This document shows, in pieces, positions 56,128 to 64,000 of a stretch of DNA of 64,000 nt. Position numbers and translations under genes: made by a program. Under the pieces are notes generated by a model. That model saw nothing but the letters and a program-made list of their open reading frames with translations, was not told the origin of the DNA and made no database searches. This DNA is from Schizophyllum amplum (lineage: Eukaryota > Basidiomycota > Agaricomycetes > Agaricales > Schizophyllaceae): NCBI GenBank assembly GCA_007026445.1, contig VDMD01000002.1, positions 434,001 to 498,000 on the forward strand, read 5' to 3'. Every line of letters begins with the position of its first letter. Within the stretch, counting starts at the first letter, position 1.

Positions 56128-57457
56128 TCAAGGTTGGGTATAGCTGCTTTGCCGGTTGTGGTAGAATTGCGGCGCGGATGTTGGGTAACTGGCGACTGGC
56201 GCATGTACAGGGGTCGGATTGTACCACGACGGCCGGTTACCTTCAGATTGGGAGTTGCCATACCCAGCGGATGGGCGGGGCGCCCCAGCGCCAGGTGGCA
56301 GGGGTGGTAGACTCCTGTGGCAGGAAGACGGGGTCAGCGACAAACGTCAAGGTAGCGGACGAGCGGCGCACGTATATCGATTGTTCACTGATGCAGGGAC
56401 GTGTGGTGCGGTTCGGGGCTGCAGCACGGAAGACACCGCGGAGCTGGAAGGGTAAGAGTCAAAATCCGGTGCGATAAGGAAGCGATAGACAGGCGCACTT
56501 GTAGAATGCCATAGCGTTCCCTTTAGGTGGCGGGGCGGGTGCAGCGGTCTGCTCCATCACGCTCTCTTCGCGCTTATATGCCATGGATGGATTGAATTGT
56601 AAGCGAGGGATATTGGCTAGGGGCGGTGGCATCGGCGCGTTCATACGCGTCTGCGCTGGCATGGGGAGCCCTCTTGGACCTCGCACGCGGGGCTGCGGCT
56701 TTGGCGGTGGATGCCTTATTATCTCCTCTACGTCCTCTTCATCATCTTCCTCGTCGAGATCGTCCCCCTGAGGCCCTTCGTAGGACATCCGCACCGCATC
56801 CTGCGCGTGCATGACGGGCGATGTGAGGGGGGATGGTGCTTGGCTATCCGGCGTGCGATACTCGGGCCGCGCCACCTCTTCGTATTCTGGGCCGTCGAGC
56901 GAGGGGCCGACGGGCGTGAACGCTGGCGGAGGCTCGTGCTCCGCGTCATCATTCTCAGCCGGCGGACGCACCGGCGCTTGAGGAGGGGAGGGAATGCGTG
57001 GGGGCGGAGGTGGAGGTGGGAGATCGGAAGAGCTTCCCTCTGGTGCGAGACCGGCCTCGACATACCAGCTCGGACGCGGCTTTTCCGAGTTATTCGAGGT
57101 CGAGGCCCTGTGCAAACGCAGGGGGCGGACCGAGGGCATGCGGCCTACATTGGATGAGCTTGAGGAGGCTATGGAGGGTGGGGGAGATGCCGCGGATGTC
57201 GTGCTGGCGCGCGGGGACATTGGAGGCGGAGACGCTGCCGACGACGACGATCCCGCGCCGGGGCTCTGCGCCGTGTGACAGTTCTCCTCAAACAGCGCGT
57301 CGTCCCACTCCTCCCATTCCTCCTCGCCGTTGTCATGCGGCCTGCCCTTGGCGTCGAGGCGGAGGGACTCCTGCACGGCCTGGGAGATCTTGTGGTCGAG
57401 CTCCTCCTCCGAGTACGCGGGCGGTGGCGCGTCTTCTGCGGGTGCGCTCATGCTCAT
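56128..57457 (-). CDS. proline-rich disordered protein with PPxY motif, function unknown
   Basis: Start MSMSAPAEDAPPPAYSEEEL; the PPAY matches the WW-domain ligand PPxY. A short helix follows (LDHKISQAVQESLRLDAKGR), then EEEWEEWDDALFEE, long Ser/Pro runs (PPMSPRASTTSAASPPPSIA, DLPPPPPPPRIPSPPQAP), an acidic run DDLDEEDDEEDVEEI and RGPRGLPMPAQTRMN. Two introns at the 3' side, phased to keep frame, join AFYN to SAVSSVLQPRTAPHVPASVN and then to SLPPLPPGAGAPRPSAGYGN, ending FYHNRQSSYTQP. PPxY proteins recruit Nedd4-type ligases in membrane traffic, so an adaptor role is possible but unproven. Open frame continues upstream of the ATG; an earlier start is possible. Confidence 0.65.
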
Positions 57458-58293
57458 CGGATGGATTCGTGCGCTCGTCTTTGCGCGCGGCTCGAGGTGA
57501 GAGGGAGAGTTGAACACCCCGTCGATCTGTATCACGCCCAGCCTATGAAACGCGACGCCACATAATTTACCTCCCCAGGTACAGTCACGTCCGGCAGGCA
57601 GCGGTGCTTGAGCGCTTGAGCGCCCGTTGACCGTCTGCTGCTTTATATCATGACTTACAGCGAAGTTCCAATGTTCACAAAAGATCCAGAAGAGATGGGA
57701 AAGGAAAGGACGAATCTCTGAACGCGGTTCCGGGTTCAGTCACTCATGCCACGGTCACCTGACTTGCAATGGTTGATCTTCAGAGTCATCGACTCAATGC
57801 CACGAGATAGCGCGATAGATGCCAAGGCCAACTTGTGGCGGAACATCCTCGTTCTTGTGTATGATTGGCGTTCTTACAACCAGAGCCTGTACCTACGTCC
57901 AAGAGTATGTAGGCAAGAAGGAAAATGGTCAGCAACAACTGCCTCAAGGCCGGTACAAATCTGCTGTACTGGCCACCAGCTGACAGCCACCAGTGCTCGC
58001 ACTGCCAAGCGATCAAATACGAGCTGCAGCGATTGTCTGTCGCTGTCACCAGCACATGATACCAATATGGCTGCTGACCCCGCTGACGGCACTCAGAACC
58101 GTCTTACCTAGCCCTTACTCCTCGCCCGACCTCCTGGCCCTTGCGTACGACCTCAATGCACGTATGTGTTGTGAAATCAGCATGTCGATTAGAGCAATAT
58201 AAGTAAGCATGATGTGAATCAGTGTTCTGGCAGTCCTGGATGTATTCAATATCACTTCCCTTCCCTCTCCCTCCCTCCTCCCCCCTCCACCAC
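57458..58293. other. intergenic, no gene recognised
   Basis: Contains the promoter of the PPxY-protein gene and the 3' flank of the mitochondrial kinase gene. GAGCGCTTGAGCGC at 57611-57624 is a small repeat. Short frames show no motifs. Confidence 0.45.
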
Positions 58294-60114
58294 CTATACC
58301 TCTATCCCCTCTAGATTTGTACCCTGCGCACGACGTGAGCCACGCCGCCACTGCCCAACGAAGACTCACCAACTTGGGCAGCCGTAGATAGACGTCGGTC
58401 CCTGATTGCTCGTCAGCATCGCCGCCGTTGTTATGAGATACCATGCAGACAGCTCACCCCATCCATCCAATGATACCATGTCGAGCGAACCGCCAAAATA
58501 TCTGAAAAAGTTTCCTATAAGTCCACACACATACGCGCAAGCACAGAGGCCCCCACGCACGTCGCGAATATCTTGCTCATCGGCAGCCCGATCCCGATGC
58601 GCGGATGTGGTCCTACGCCCCCACGGCGCTCCGGATCCGCCTTGTCCTCGACGTCGTCCCCAGTATCGCTACGCTGCTCCGCCGTGGTCGCCCGCACGCC
58701 GTGCTCACTCGCGCTTAGCGACCGCAGCGCGCCGATCCGCTCGCTCTCCAGCCGCACGCCGTTCCGCACGTGCGAGAACGAGAACAGGTCCGCGGGGCTG
58801 GAGACCCGCGTCGTGGGCGTCAGGAGGCCGCCACCTGACGGATGGGTGAGCGTGCGTGGTAGTGAGGGCTTGGAGCGACGAGGATGCGCACCTTGGTCTG
58901 ATATGCGGATGCCGACGTCGTGGTCGCCGGCGACAATGGTCGCGTGGATGGGCGGGAGATGTCGCGTGTGTTGGTGCGTCTCAATCGTGGCGCGCATAGA
59001 CTGAAGAAGATTATGGCGAGGACATGTATCCAGACCTGCGACTCACGTTCTTGAGGAGCTCAAAGACGACATATTCCAGGTGCTCGCCAATATATGCGAA
59101 CGACGTGCCCGTGTGCCCGTCAACGCGCACCTCGGGCCATCCGCCCTCGTTCGGCCGCCGGCGCAGGAGCTTGGCGCAGTGCTCCACGGAGCGCGCGACG
59201 TTGAGGCCGGTGAAGATAACGCCGACGTGCGGGTCGCGCGCGTAGAGCCGGTGACCGTTGAAGTTGTTCGTGAGGGCTATGTGGTGCTCCGCGAGGACAC
59301 GGCGCGAGATGCGCGAGACGAGCATGCGCTTCATGAATGCATCAAGCGCATCAGGGGGTAAGTATGGGGACGAGAGGGAGAGGCCGAGGGAGAGGAGGGG
59401 GATGACGGTCGCGCTGAGGCTGAGATCAGCGGCTAAAGCCCTGTAAGTAGACGCTATAGTACGCACTGATCGTTCAACAGGCCGGCGAGAAACTTGCAGA
59501 ACGCGTTGTTCTCTTCGAGGGTCGTTATTGGGGGATATTTCCGGAATCTGCGGCAGTTGAGCGGGTGACCGGGTCATGCGGTCGGCCGACGACATGCCTC
59601 TCGAACGCTTCCCAGTAGAGCTGGAAGCGCAGTGTTAGCCGCGATAACGGGGGACACGACGTCGCCTCGTACCTCGTAAACGCGCGCGATCCCCTCTTGC
59701 GTGACGACAACATAGGGCAAGGCCTGCAGATCGCGTATCCGGTGCGCGATGCGCACCGGCAGCTCCGTCCGCACGTAGTTTGCGCTCTGTCGCTAGCTTG
59801 AGTACCTCGCGTACGTCGCTGATCGTCGACACGCACCGTAAGGAGGCGTTCTGGAGTCATCGAGCGCCCAAAGAAGACCTACCCAGCGTCCAGAGATGAG
59901 CTTGGGGAGCGGGAAGCGGACACACCAGCTGGCGCAGCGTGAGCCGCTTCGTCTCCTTGGACGCGTAGGCCTCGAGCTGTTTGTTTTGGTAGAAGTGCAG
60001 TGCGGTGGAGGTCGAGCTGGCGCGTCGGGCGGGGGTGGCGCGGGGCCGCGAGAAGGGGATCGTTCCCATGCGACGGGAGCGCGCGCACGAGCAGGCTGAG
60101 CGCGGTCGTAGCAT
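58294..60114 (-). CDS. mitochondrial pyruvate/branched-chain 2-oxoacid dehydrogenase kinase
   Basis: The Arg-rich N-terminus MLRPRSACSCARSRRMGTIP resembles a mitochondrial presequence. Exons then give LHFYQNKQLEAYASKETKRL, LRQLVFFGRSMTPERLL, SANYVRTELPVRIAHRIRDL, QALPYVVVTQEGIARVYE, LYWEAFERFRKYPPITTLEE, RRVLAEHHIALTNNFNGH, GVIFTGLNVARSVEHCAKLL, EHLEYVVFELLKNSMRATIE (N box), DHDVGIRISDQGGG (G1 box) and PRIGIGLPMSKIFATYFGGS (G2 box), ending VYLRLPKLGTNLEGIEV. This is the BCKD/PDK fold with a GHKL ATPase. It phosphorylates and inactivates a 2-oxoacid dehydrogenase E1 subunit in the matrix; PDK and BCKDK roles cannot be told apart here. One intron (59548-59597) has a GC donor. An in-frame ATG at 60144 is an alternative start. 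Confidence 0.9.
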
Positions 60115-60256
60115 CCTGGGCTGTGGTGGAAGAGGACAAGCCACTTAGATGAGCGCAGGAGCCAGGCAATGAACAATGACTTGGTCCGCGGATACCTCGG
60201 ATGGCGTCCCCTTCGCTTCATTTCCTTCAAACTATTAGCTCTAAGCAGACTTACAT

Positions 60257-60330
60257 GGTTCGATGGCGTAGTTGGTTATCGCATCTGTCTAACACACAGA
60301 AGGTCCTCAGTTCGAGCCTGGGTCGAATCA
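60257..60330 (+). tRNA. tRNA-Val (anticodon AAC)
   Basis: Full cloverleaf by eye: acceptor GGTTCGA pairs with TCGAATC (one G-T), D arm GCGTAGTTGGTTATCGC, anticodon stem TCTGT/ACAGA with loop CTAACAC (AAC at 34-36), T arm CTCAGTTCGAGCCTGGG, discriminator A. No intron. It reads codon GUU and, after inosine modification, GUC and GUA. It lies in the promoter-side gap between the mitochondrial kinase and MED20. Confidence 0.93.
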
Positions 60331-60349
60331 ATATTTTGGGTTCGAAGTC

Positions 60350-60355
60350 TTTTTT
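60350..60355 (+). terminator. Pol III terminator of tRNA-Val
   Basis: Six T residues about 20 nt after the tRNA end. T runs of this length terminate RNA polymerase III. Confidence 0.7.
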
Positions 60356-60634
60356 GCCGCCTCAAAGACGTTCGGCGAATCGAATATTGGAGCTTGTCAA
60401 TCGTTGTCCCGATACCCTTCATACTTTTTACCGGAACGCTCAGTTTACAATACGCGTTCATCGTCATATAGTCCAATCTGCAAAGACGGAATATACGGGG
60501 TCGAGGATGATCAATGATTGACGGTGACCTTGCATTGAACCCACCGAAAGTGTGTGCACAAAAGCCCTTTGGCAGCCCGTACTATGGCCGCATAGCATCA
60601 CGATTCTGATAAAGTACATAGTAGAATTGCCCGA

Positions 60635-60790
60635 CTAGAGCAGCCCCTCGGAACGCAGAGTAGCTATGATAGAAAATGCTGATCTACGCTCTCTTTCAAC
60701 ACCTACCCAGTCCCCCTTGGTGGGTGGATCGGGATCGTCGGGGGAGGCAAAAATGTCTTCGTCTTCGGGTGGTGGAGGCGGAATGGATGG

Positions 60791-60822
<32 letters not shown>

Positions 60823-62110
60823 GCTGTTGTGAGGCTTGTTGGGACAACTCGGAGGGCTGTTGCTGGGACGGTGGTTGTGAGGTTTGCTGAGTTGTTTGTG
60901 TGGGTCCGGCGGAGGGAAAGGATGAGTCGGGAGGTGGAGGAGGGACGGATGATGTCGGCGCGCTGGACTGTTGCGTCGTATCTGGTGCAGGGGGTATAGT
61001 AGAAGGTGTTTGCGTGTGTTCGGTCGGAGGTGCCTCTTCTTTGTTGGCAGCAGCTTTGTCTTCGTCCATCCTGTCATCAGGCGCGTTCTGGGTCGACAGT
61101 GTTTGCTGCGATTCCTCCGACTGCGAGGGTTGTGTCTGTGTTTGTTGTGAGGAGGGCGGAACCGAGGGAGGCCCGGACCGCATGGTCTCGGAGGATGCCA
61201 CACTCTGCAGCGTGCTTTCCGGCGCGAGGGGTTTGGGAAGTTGCGCGGCCACTTTCCGCTTGCGGCGCTCTTCCTCCTCGCCGTTGAACAGGACATCTTC
61301 CCACGCAGAGTCGGGAATGGTCACCCCGGCCGTCTTCGCGTCGGCGATGTTGGGGAGGAGGGAGGCAAGGAAGCCGGAGATAAACTCGGAGCTGCCGTCG
61401 CCCGTCGGCGTGCGGAGGTCGGGAAGGGGGAGGTATTCGGCCTACGGTTGGGAGTTGCTGATCAGCGCTTTGCAAGGGAGAAACACACTACGCACCTCGA
61501 GGAGCATGCCCTTCAGTGTGCCGCCGGCGAGGATGACGTTCCCGACGCGCACGATCCAGTCCGTGCCGATCGCAAAGACGAGCCCGTCGATGAGCAGCTG
61601 CTGCCGCGCGGCGTGGCCGGGCCCGCCGGTGGTGTTGCGCATCGTCCACGGCGCCTTGAGCTGGTCGAGCAGCTGCTCGAGCGCGCCGGGCGGGCTGACG
61701 GGTACGATGGTGTGGAAGTAGTGGCTGTCGGTGCTGTTGGATTGCATGGTGTCCCTGGCGGAGGGGGAGAGCGCGAGAGGGTCCTCAATGAGGACGAACG
61801 CGCTGTCGCCGGAGGTGAAGGTGAACATGGCGCGGTCGGCACCGACCATGCCGGGGAGGGTGGCTATTGTCGAGCGGTACAGACGGATGGAGACTTGCCA
61901 TTTTCCGCGTTGCTGGCCCTACGTGGTGCGGGTGCTTGTCAGCAAGGGGGGAATGCGTCGATGTAGCGCACGCACATTGTACTTCTGGCGGATATTCTCT
62001 GCGATGAGGTCCAGCCCGTTCGTCTGCGCATTCATCCATCGCGCAACGCTGCTCGTCGTCAGCCGCAGCTGTAGGCGCTATGTCTAGGGTACGTACGCGG
62101 TATAGCCCAT
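60635..62110 (-). CDS. MED20: Mediator complex subunit 20 (MED20)
   Basis: The start MGYTAVARWMNAQTNGLDLI, AENIRQKYNGQQRGKWQVSI and RLYRSTIATLPGMVGADRAM is the characteristic TRF/TBP-like beginning of MED20, followed by FTFTSGDSAFVLIEDPLALS, STDSHYFHTIVPVSPPGALE, QLLIDGLVFAIGTDWIVRVG and NVILAGGTLKGMLLEAEYLP. The C-terminal part is long and disordered, with KRKVAAQLPKPLAPES, many PP and TQ runs and a polyglutamine tract of about 13 residues. MED20 binds MED18 in the Mediator head and bridges regulators to RNA polymerase II. The tail (over 200 residues) is longer than in yeast. Introns lie after MGYTA, IRQKYN and GMLLE. Confidence 0.92.
60790..60832. repeat. (GTT)n microsatellite, coding for polyglutamine
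   Basis: A run of GTT triplets with one GCT on the plus strand, that is CAA with one CAG on the minus strand, encoding consecutive Gln in the MED20 tail. Length polymorphism between strains is likely. Confidence 0.9.
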
Positions 62111-62283
62111 TGCTTTCGACGGTCGATGAGAACATTGCTGAAAGCAGAGAACAATGGAGATGATCGGCAATCGGCAATCGGGCCGGTCACGGGCGTGTGC
62201 CGTGACCGTGCGCGATGGCCCATGGACCCTACTGTTCACCGTTGACCGCGACGACCACCGCCTTTTGCATCGTAACCGCCACC

Positions 62284-64000
62284 ATGTCCCCCAAACGCAA
62301 AGCAGCCGAGGCTGACGTGGGGAGCTCTCCGACGAAGCGCGCGACGCGCAGGACAGCGGCGTCGGCGCCTGAGCCTCAGCCTGTGCGGATCACCAGAACG
62401 CGCGCGCCCAAGCCCGCGGCGGCGGTCGACGAGCCCTCCGTCGTGCGAATAACCAGAACGAGGTCTGGCGCAGGAGAGGCCAGCACGAGCTCCGCGGAAT
62501 CCCACAAGGAGAACAGCCGGAAGCGCGTCAGGATCGCCGACGACGACGAGTCGAGCACACCGCGCAAGGTGCCAGCGACGCCCACGAGGGGATCGCCGCG
62601 CAAGCGGCGGGTGCGCTCTCCAAGTCCAGAACAGGCGGAGGAGAGCGACGATGGCTTCCCTGCCCCTGCGTCTGTTAAGCGCGCGCGACGCGCTGCTGGT
62701 CTGACTAGGAAGCCCCCGACGCCATACAACAAGACAAGGGTGCCACCTTCGTCCGACGTCGACGTGCCACAGGACAGCACCAGCAACGACGAGACCGGGC
62801 TAGTGAGCCCGTCTGCTACGCCTACGAAGCGGCGCGCACCTGTCCTACGTGCTAGAACCCTGTCACCACGAAAACGGAAAGCCGTCGCCGATGTGCCGCA
62901 AGATACTACGAGCAACGACGAAACAGGGCTCGATGACGAGAGCCCCACTGCCACCCCCACGAAGCGTGCACGGGCGCGCGCCCCGAGCACCAGAACCCAA
63001 TCACCGCGGAAGCCCAAACCTATCGCACCCTCGTCAGAGCCTGAAGACGAAGACGACGATGAAGATGACATCCCGCCCATCCCCTCCTCCCCCACCAAGT
63101 CCTCCCGCACGCGCGCATTCCCCACGTCACCCACTAAGCGCGGAAGCGCGCTCTTCACGAAGCCCGCGCTCCCCAAGACCCCGTCGAAGAAGAAGCAGGA
63201 CATCGAGCTGACGCCCTTCCCCTCGCCTGCCAAGGGCCGCAACTCACCCACCAAACGACCCCCGTCCCCGACCAAACTACCGCCCGCCCTCGCCTCCACC
63301 CTGGTCCAATCCCTTGCCGCTCAGAAGAGCGCGGTGCTGCGAGCCGTGAATTCGCATAACGGGATAGACTTCACCGAGCCTGAAGATATTGCGCCCGAAG
63401 AAGAGGAAGCCCATCCGAATGAGACCACACTGCACGACCTCACTGCTTTATTACACGGCACTGTTTCCCGTGGCGAGGGCAACAGTTGCTTCGTGCTCGG
63501 CCCGCCTGGCAGTGGAAAATCGGCAGTGAGTAGCATACATCCACTTTACTATGCATAACTGACCCCACTCAGATCCTCGAGCAAAGCCTGACGCAAGTCG
63601 GCGGCAAGCCCATCCTCATCCGCCTGTCCGGCCTCGCGCAGACCTCCGACAAGCTCGCCATGCGCGAGATCGCGTACCAACTCACGCAGCAAACCGGCAC
63701 CACCTATCTAAGCGGCGGTGACGAGCCGGAGGACGACGACGAAGACCGACCACCTGCCGAGGACGATGACGAGGAGGACGAGCGCGCGCCCTTGCCGCAA
63801 CCTCCGAAACTCGACGCCAACAATGACGAGAACCCGTTCGTCGTCCCCGCCGGCAATGTTTCGCTCCCGCCCGCCGCGCAGCTGCCCGCGCTCATCTCCG
63901 TGCTCACGACCCTCGACCGCCCCGTCATCGTCGTCCTCGACGCCGTCGACCTGTTCGCGCTGCACCCGCGGCAGGCGCTGCTCTACTGCGTCCTCGACGC
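62284..64000 (+). CDS. ORC4: origin recognition complex subunit 4 (ORC4), 3' end beyond window
   Basis: Exon 1 (62284-63525) starts MSPKRKAAEADVGSSPTKRA in an ACCATGT context. The first roughly 360 residues are basic and disordered with more than ten S/T-P-x-K/R sites and an internal duplication (see findings). The AAA+ domain follows: ETTLHDLTALLHGTVSRGEG, NSCFVLGPPGSGKSA (Walker A) across a 47-nt intron (63526-63572) to ILEQSLTQVGGKPILIRLSG, KLAMREIAYQLTQQTGTTYL, an acidic insert EPEDDDEDRPPAEDDDEEDE, VLTTLDRPVIVVLDAVDLFA (Walker B-like) and LHPRQALLYCVLDA at the edge. ORC4 is an AAA+ subunit of the hexameric origin-binding complex. The N-terminal extension is far longer than in yeast. The remaining part of the ATPase and the winged-helix domain lie outside the window. 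Confidence 0.92.

Noticed and set aside
61241..61966. Long plus-strand open frame opposite MED20
   Set aside because: It is the antisense shadow of MED20 coding sequence in GC-rich DNA, with no motif of its own.
62376..63299. Long minus-strand open frame opposite ORC4
   Set aside because: It is the complement of the low-complexity ORC4 N-terminus; composition is mirrored Ser/Gly/Val-rich without domain.

Overview
The window is nuclear DNA of a filamentous basidiomycete, most likely an Agaricomycete. The signs are dense genes with many short introns (about 47-65 nt), a GC-rich coding style, mushroom-type F-box and BTB families, and orthologues of conserved eukaryotic proteins (BUD31, MED20, ORC4, an NDR kinase, a CPA2 potassium/proton antiporter). 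There are no prokaryotic features. Gene models were built by hand by joining reading frames across GT-AG (sometimes GC-AG) introns and checking that frame and known family motifs continue. Exon edges are therefore inferences unless motif continuity is stated. Family names come from recognition of motifs, not from a database search.

Layout. 0-4.3 kb: a probable DUF6533 membrane-protein relic and a UbiA-type prenyltransferase with an odd exon structure. 4.3-14 kb: a run rich in small mitochondrial and housekeeping genes: stomatin/SPFH protein, EVE-domain protein, complex I subunit NDUFA8, a ubiquitin-fold-like protein, complex I assembly factor NDUFAF3, lipoate-protein ligase and complex I subunit NDUFA1. 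14-21.5 kb: an unassigned proline-rich protein, an unassigned 3' gene end, an HVA22/TB2 (REEP) protein with a long disordered tail, the splicing factor BUD31 and a PEBP protein. 21.9-34.6 kb: an F-box protein, a large disordered protein, the antiporter, an aldo/keto reductase and a HAD phosphatase. 35.8-44.2 kb: a homeodomain-like regulator, a repeat-bearing disordered protein, a coiled-coil protein and a glycerophosphodiester phosphodiesterase. 45.6-55.8 kb: a tandem pair of BTB genes, an NDR-family kinase, a basidiomycete protein of unknown role and a tandem pair of F-box genes. 56-64 kb: a PPxY-bearing disordered protein, a mitochondrial dehydrogenase kinase, tRNA-Val(AAC), MED20, and the 5' part of ORC4 running off the window end.

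I see no secondary-metabolite cluster, CRISPR array or intact transposon. Most neighbours look like ordinary housekeeping genes. The points most worth a second look are the lipoate ligase gene (a 565-nt intron-like insertion and a junction lacking an AG acceptor), the UbiA gene (a 26-nt intron or frameshift plus a 12-nt microexon), the three complex I-related genes plus lipoate ligase within 5.5 kb, the recently duplicated F-box and BTB pairs (the F-box pair shares a 15-bp promoter block), repeated GC-AG introns and a strong GTGCGT donor preference, and dense CDK-type sites with an internal duplication in the ORC4 N-terminus.
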